The translations under genes were made by a program, and so were the position numbers. The notes beneath the pieces are model-generated. The model did no database searches. It was not told the origin of the DNA and saw nothing but the letters and a program-made list of their open reading frames with translations. A DNA stretch of 32,743 bases from Chloroflexota bacterium (GTDB lineage: Bacteria; Chloroflexota; Anaerolineae; Aggregatilineales; UBA2796): the NCBI GenBank assembly GCA_017743585.1, contig JAGHYP010000002.1:1-32743 (forward strand). The letters run 5' to 3'. Of the stretch, positions 29,027 through 32,743 are shown in pieces. Positions within the stretch are counted from its first letter, which is position 1. Each line of letters starts with the position of its first letter.

Positions 29027-30568
29027 ATGTCGCCATCGGGCAACACCATGAACTTTGCGGAGTCGCTGCTTGAGCAGCTCAAAGGCTGGCAGCCGACCAT
29101 TCGCTCGGTCGAAATTGGGCGCGTGATCGAGGTCGGCGATGGCATCGCGCGCGTCTCAGGGCTGCCCTCGATCAGGATGAGCGAGCTGGTCGAGTTCGCG
29201 AACGGAACGCTCGGCATCGCTTTCAACCTTGAAGATGATAACGTTGGCATCATCATCATGGGCGATTACACCCACATCCGCGAGGGCGATGAGGTGCGCG
29301 GCACAGGTCGCATCGCCTCGGTGCCTGTTGGCATGGGCTTGATCGGGCGCGTGGTCAACGCGCTAGGGCAGCCGATCGACGGCAAAGGGCCGATTCAAGC
29401 AACTGAATATTACAATGTTGAGCGGATTGCGCCGGGCGTGATCGAGCGCCAAGACGTGGATACGCCGCTGCAGACAGGCATTTTGGCGATCGACGCCATG
29501 TTCCCAATCGGGCGCGGCCAACGCGAGCTGATCATCGGCGATCGCCAGACCGGCAAGACGGCGATCGCGCTCGATACGATCATCAATCAGCGCGGGCAGG
29601 GTGTCTTCTGCATTTACGTGGCGATCGGGCAGAAGGAGGCGCAAGTGGCGGCCGTGCGCGCCACGCTTGAGCAATACGGCGCGATGGAGTACACCACGAT
29701 CGTGGTCGCCTCGGCTGCAGAGCCAGCGGCGTTGCAGTATTTGGCGCCGTACGCAGGCTGCGCCATGGGCGAGTGGTTCATGGAGAACGGCAAGGACGCG
29801 CTGATCATCTACGACGATCTCTCCAAGCACGCCTGGGCATACCGTCAGGTCTCGCTGTTGCTGCGCCGTCCGCCGGGGCGCGAGGCGTATCCGGGCGACG
29901 TCTTCTACCTGCATAGCCGCCTGCTGGAACGCGCGGCGCGGCTCTCAAAAGCGCGCGGCGGCGGCAGCCTGACCGCCCTGCCAATCATCGAGACGCTCCT
30001 CGGCGATATCGCCGCCTACATTCCGACCAACGTGATCTCGATCACAGACGGTCAGATCTTCCTTGAGACCGACTTGTTCAACGCCGGGCAGCGCCCTGCT
30101 ATCAACGTCGGCATTTCGGTCAGCCGAGTCGGCGGCGATGCGCAGCGCAAGGCGATGAAGAAGTTTGCAGGGCGCATGAAAGGCGAGCTCTCGCAGTTCC
30201 GCGCCTTGGCGGCCTTCGCACAATTCGGCGCCGATCTCGACCGCGCCACGCAGCTCCAGCTGGAGCGCGGCATGCGCCTGACCGAGCTGCTCAAGCAGCC
30301 GCAATACAGCCCCATACCGTTGGCAGACGAAGTGATGCTGATCTACGCAGGCACGCGCGGCTACCTAGACCCAATTCCCGTGGCGCAGATCAGCGCTTGG
30401 CGGCATGAGTTCTTGCGTTACGTCAACACGCAATACCCGCAGATCGCCAGCAGCATCAACAGCCCTGAGACCAACTACGATCTGACCGACGAGATGGAGA
30501 ATCTGTTGAAGAAGGCGCTGGAAGAATTCAACGCGCAGTGGCTGCAAACTCACGCGGCAAAAGCCTAG
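29027..30568 (+). CDS. atpA: F1 ATP synthase subunit alpha
   Basis: [62 protein letters not shown]. Start at ATG 29027 after AGGAG; the upstream ORF extension from 28817 is likely non-coding. Confidence 0.96.
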   Translation: MSPSGNTMNFAESLLEQLKGWQPTIRSVEIGRVIEVGDGIARVSGLPSIRMSELVEFANGTLGIAFNLEDDNVGIIIMGDYTHIREGDEVRGTGRIASVPVGMGLIGRVVNALGQPIDGKGPIQATEYYNVERIAPGVIERQDVDTPLQTGILAIDAMFPIGRGQRELIIGDRQTGKTAIALDTIINQRGQGVFCIYVAIGQKEAQVAAVRATLEQYGAMEYTTIVVASAAEPAALQYLAPYAGCAMGEWFMENGKDALIIYDDLSKHAWAYRQVSLLLRRPPGREAYPGDVFYLHSRLLERAARLSKARGGGSLTALPIIETLLGDIAAYIPTNVISITDGQIFLETDLFNAGQRPAINVGISVSRVGGDAQRKAMKKFAGRMKGELSQFRALAAFAQFGADLDRATQLQLERGMRLTELLKQPQYSPIPLADEVMLIYAGTRGYLDPIPVAQISAWRHEFLRYVNTQYPQIASSINSPETNYDLTDEMENLLKKALEEFNAQWLQTHAAKA

Positions 30569-30579
30569 CGAGGTGGAGA

Positions 30580-32743
<2,164 letters not shown>

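Overview
GC-rich bacterial chromosome segment, most likely Chloroflexota (inferred from overall protein character, not proven). It is densely coded, mostly with recognisable housekeeping and energy-metabolism genes. Left part: the end of a Pro/Thr-rich protein, then a minus-strand block argH - M48 metalloprotease - carA - small frame-disrupted ORF, then a PhoB/PhoR-type two-component pair, a Clp/Hsp100 AAA+ protein whose first ATPase domain looks degenerate, and an MreB-like gene. Centre: rex faces an apparent operon hoxE-F-U-Y-H-W, hypF, hypC, PFOR (nifJ) and a dihydroorotate-dehydrogenase-like protein. This is a redox-regulated H2/pyruvate fermentation module. Right part: an orphan ABC ATPase, a small membrane protein, a stand-alone receiver protein, a frame-disrupted ORF beginning in a 13-bp tandem duplication, a membrane-anchored J-domain protein, a triple-PA14/double-SH3 secreted protein, and atpA-atpG-atpD (atpD runs off the right edge and is missing from the supplied ORF track). 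No rRNA, tRNA, CRISPR array or transposase was recognised. The points most worth a second look are the Rex/Hox/PFOR/DHOD-like cluster, the Clp-like protein with altered D1 Walker motifs, the two frame-disrupted small genes, the membrane J-protein, and the F1-only ATP synthase cluster.
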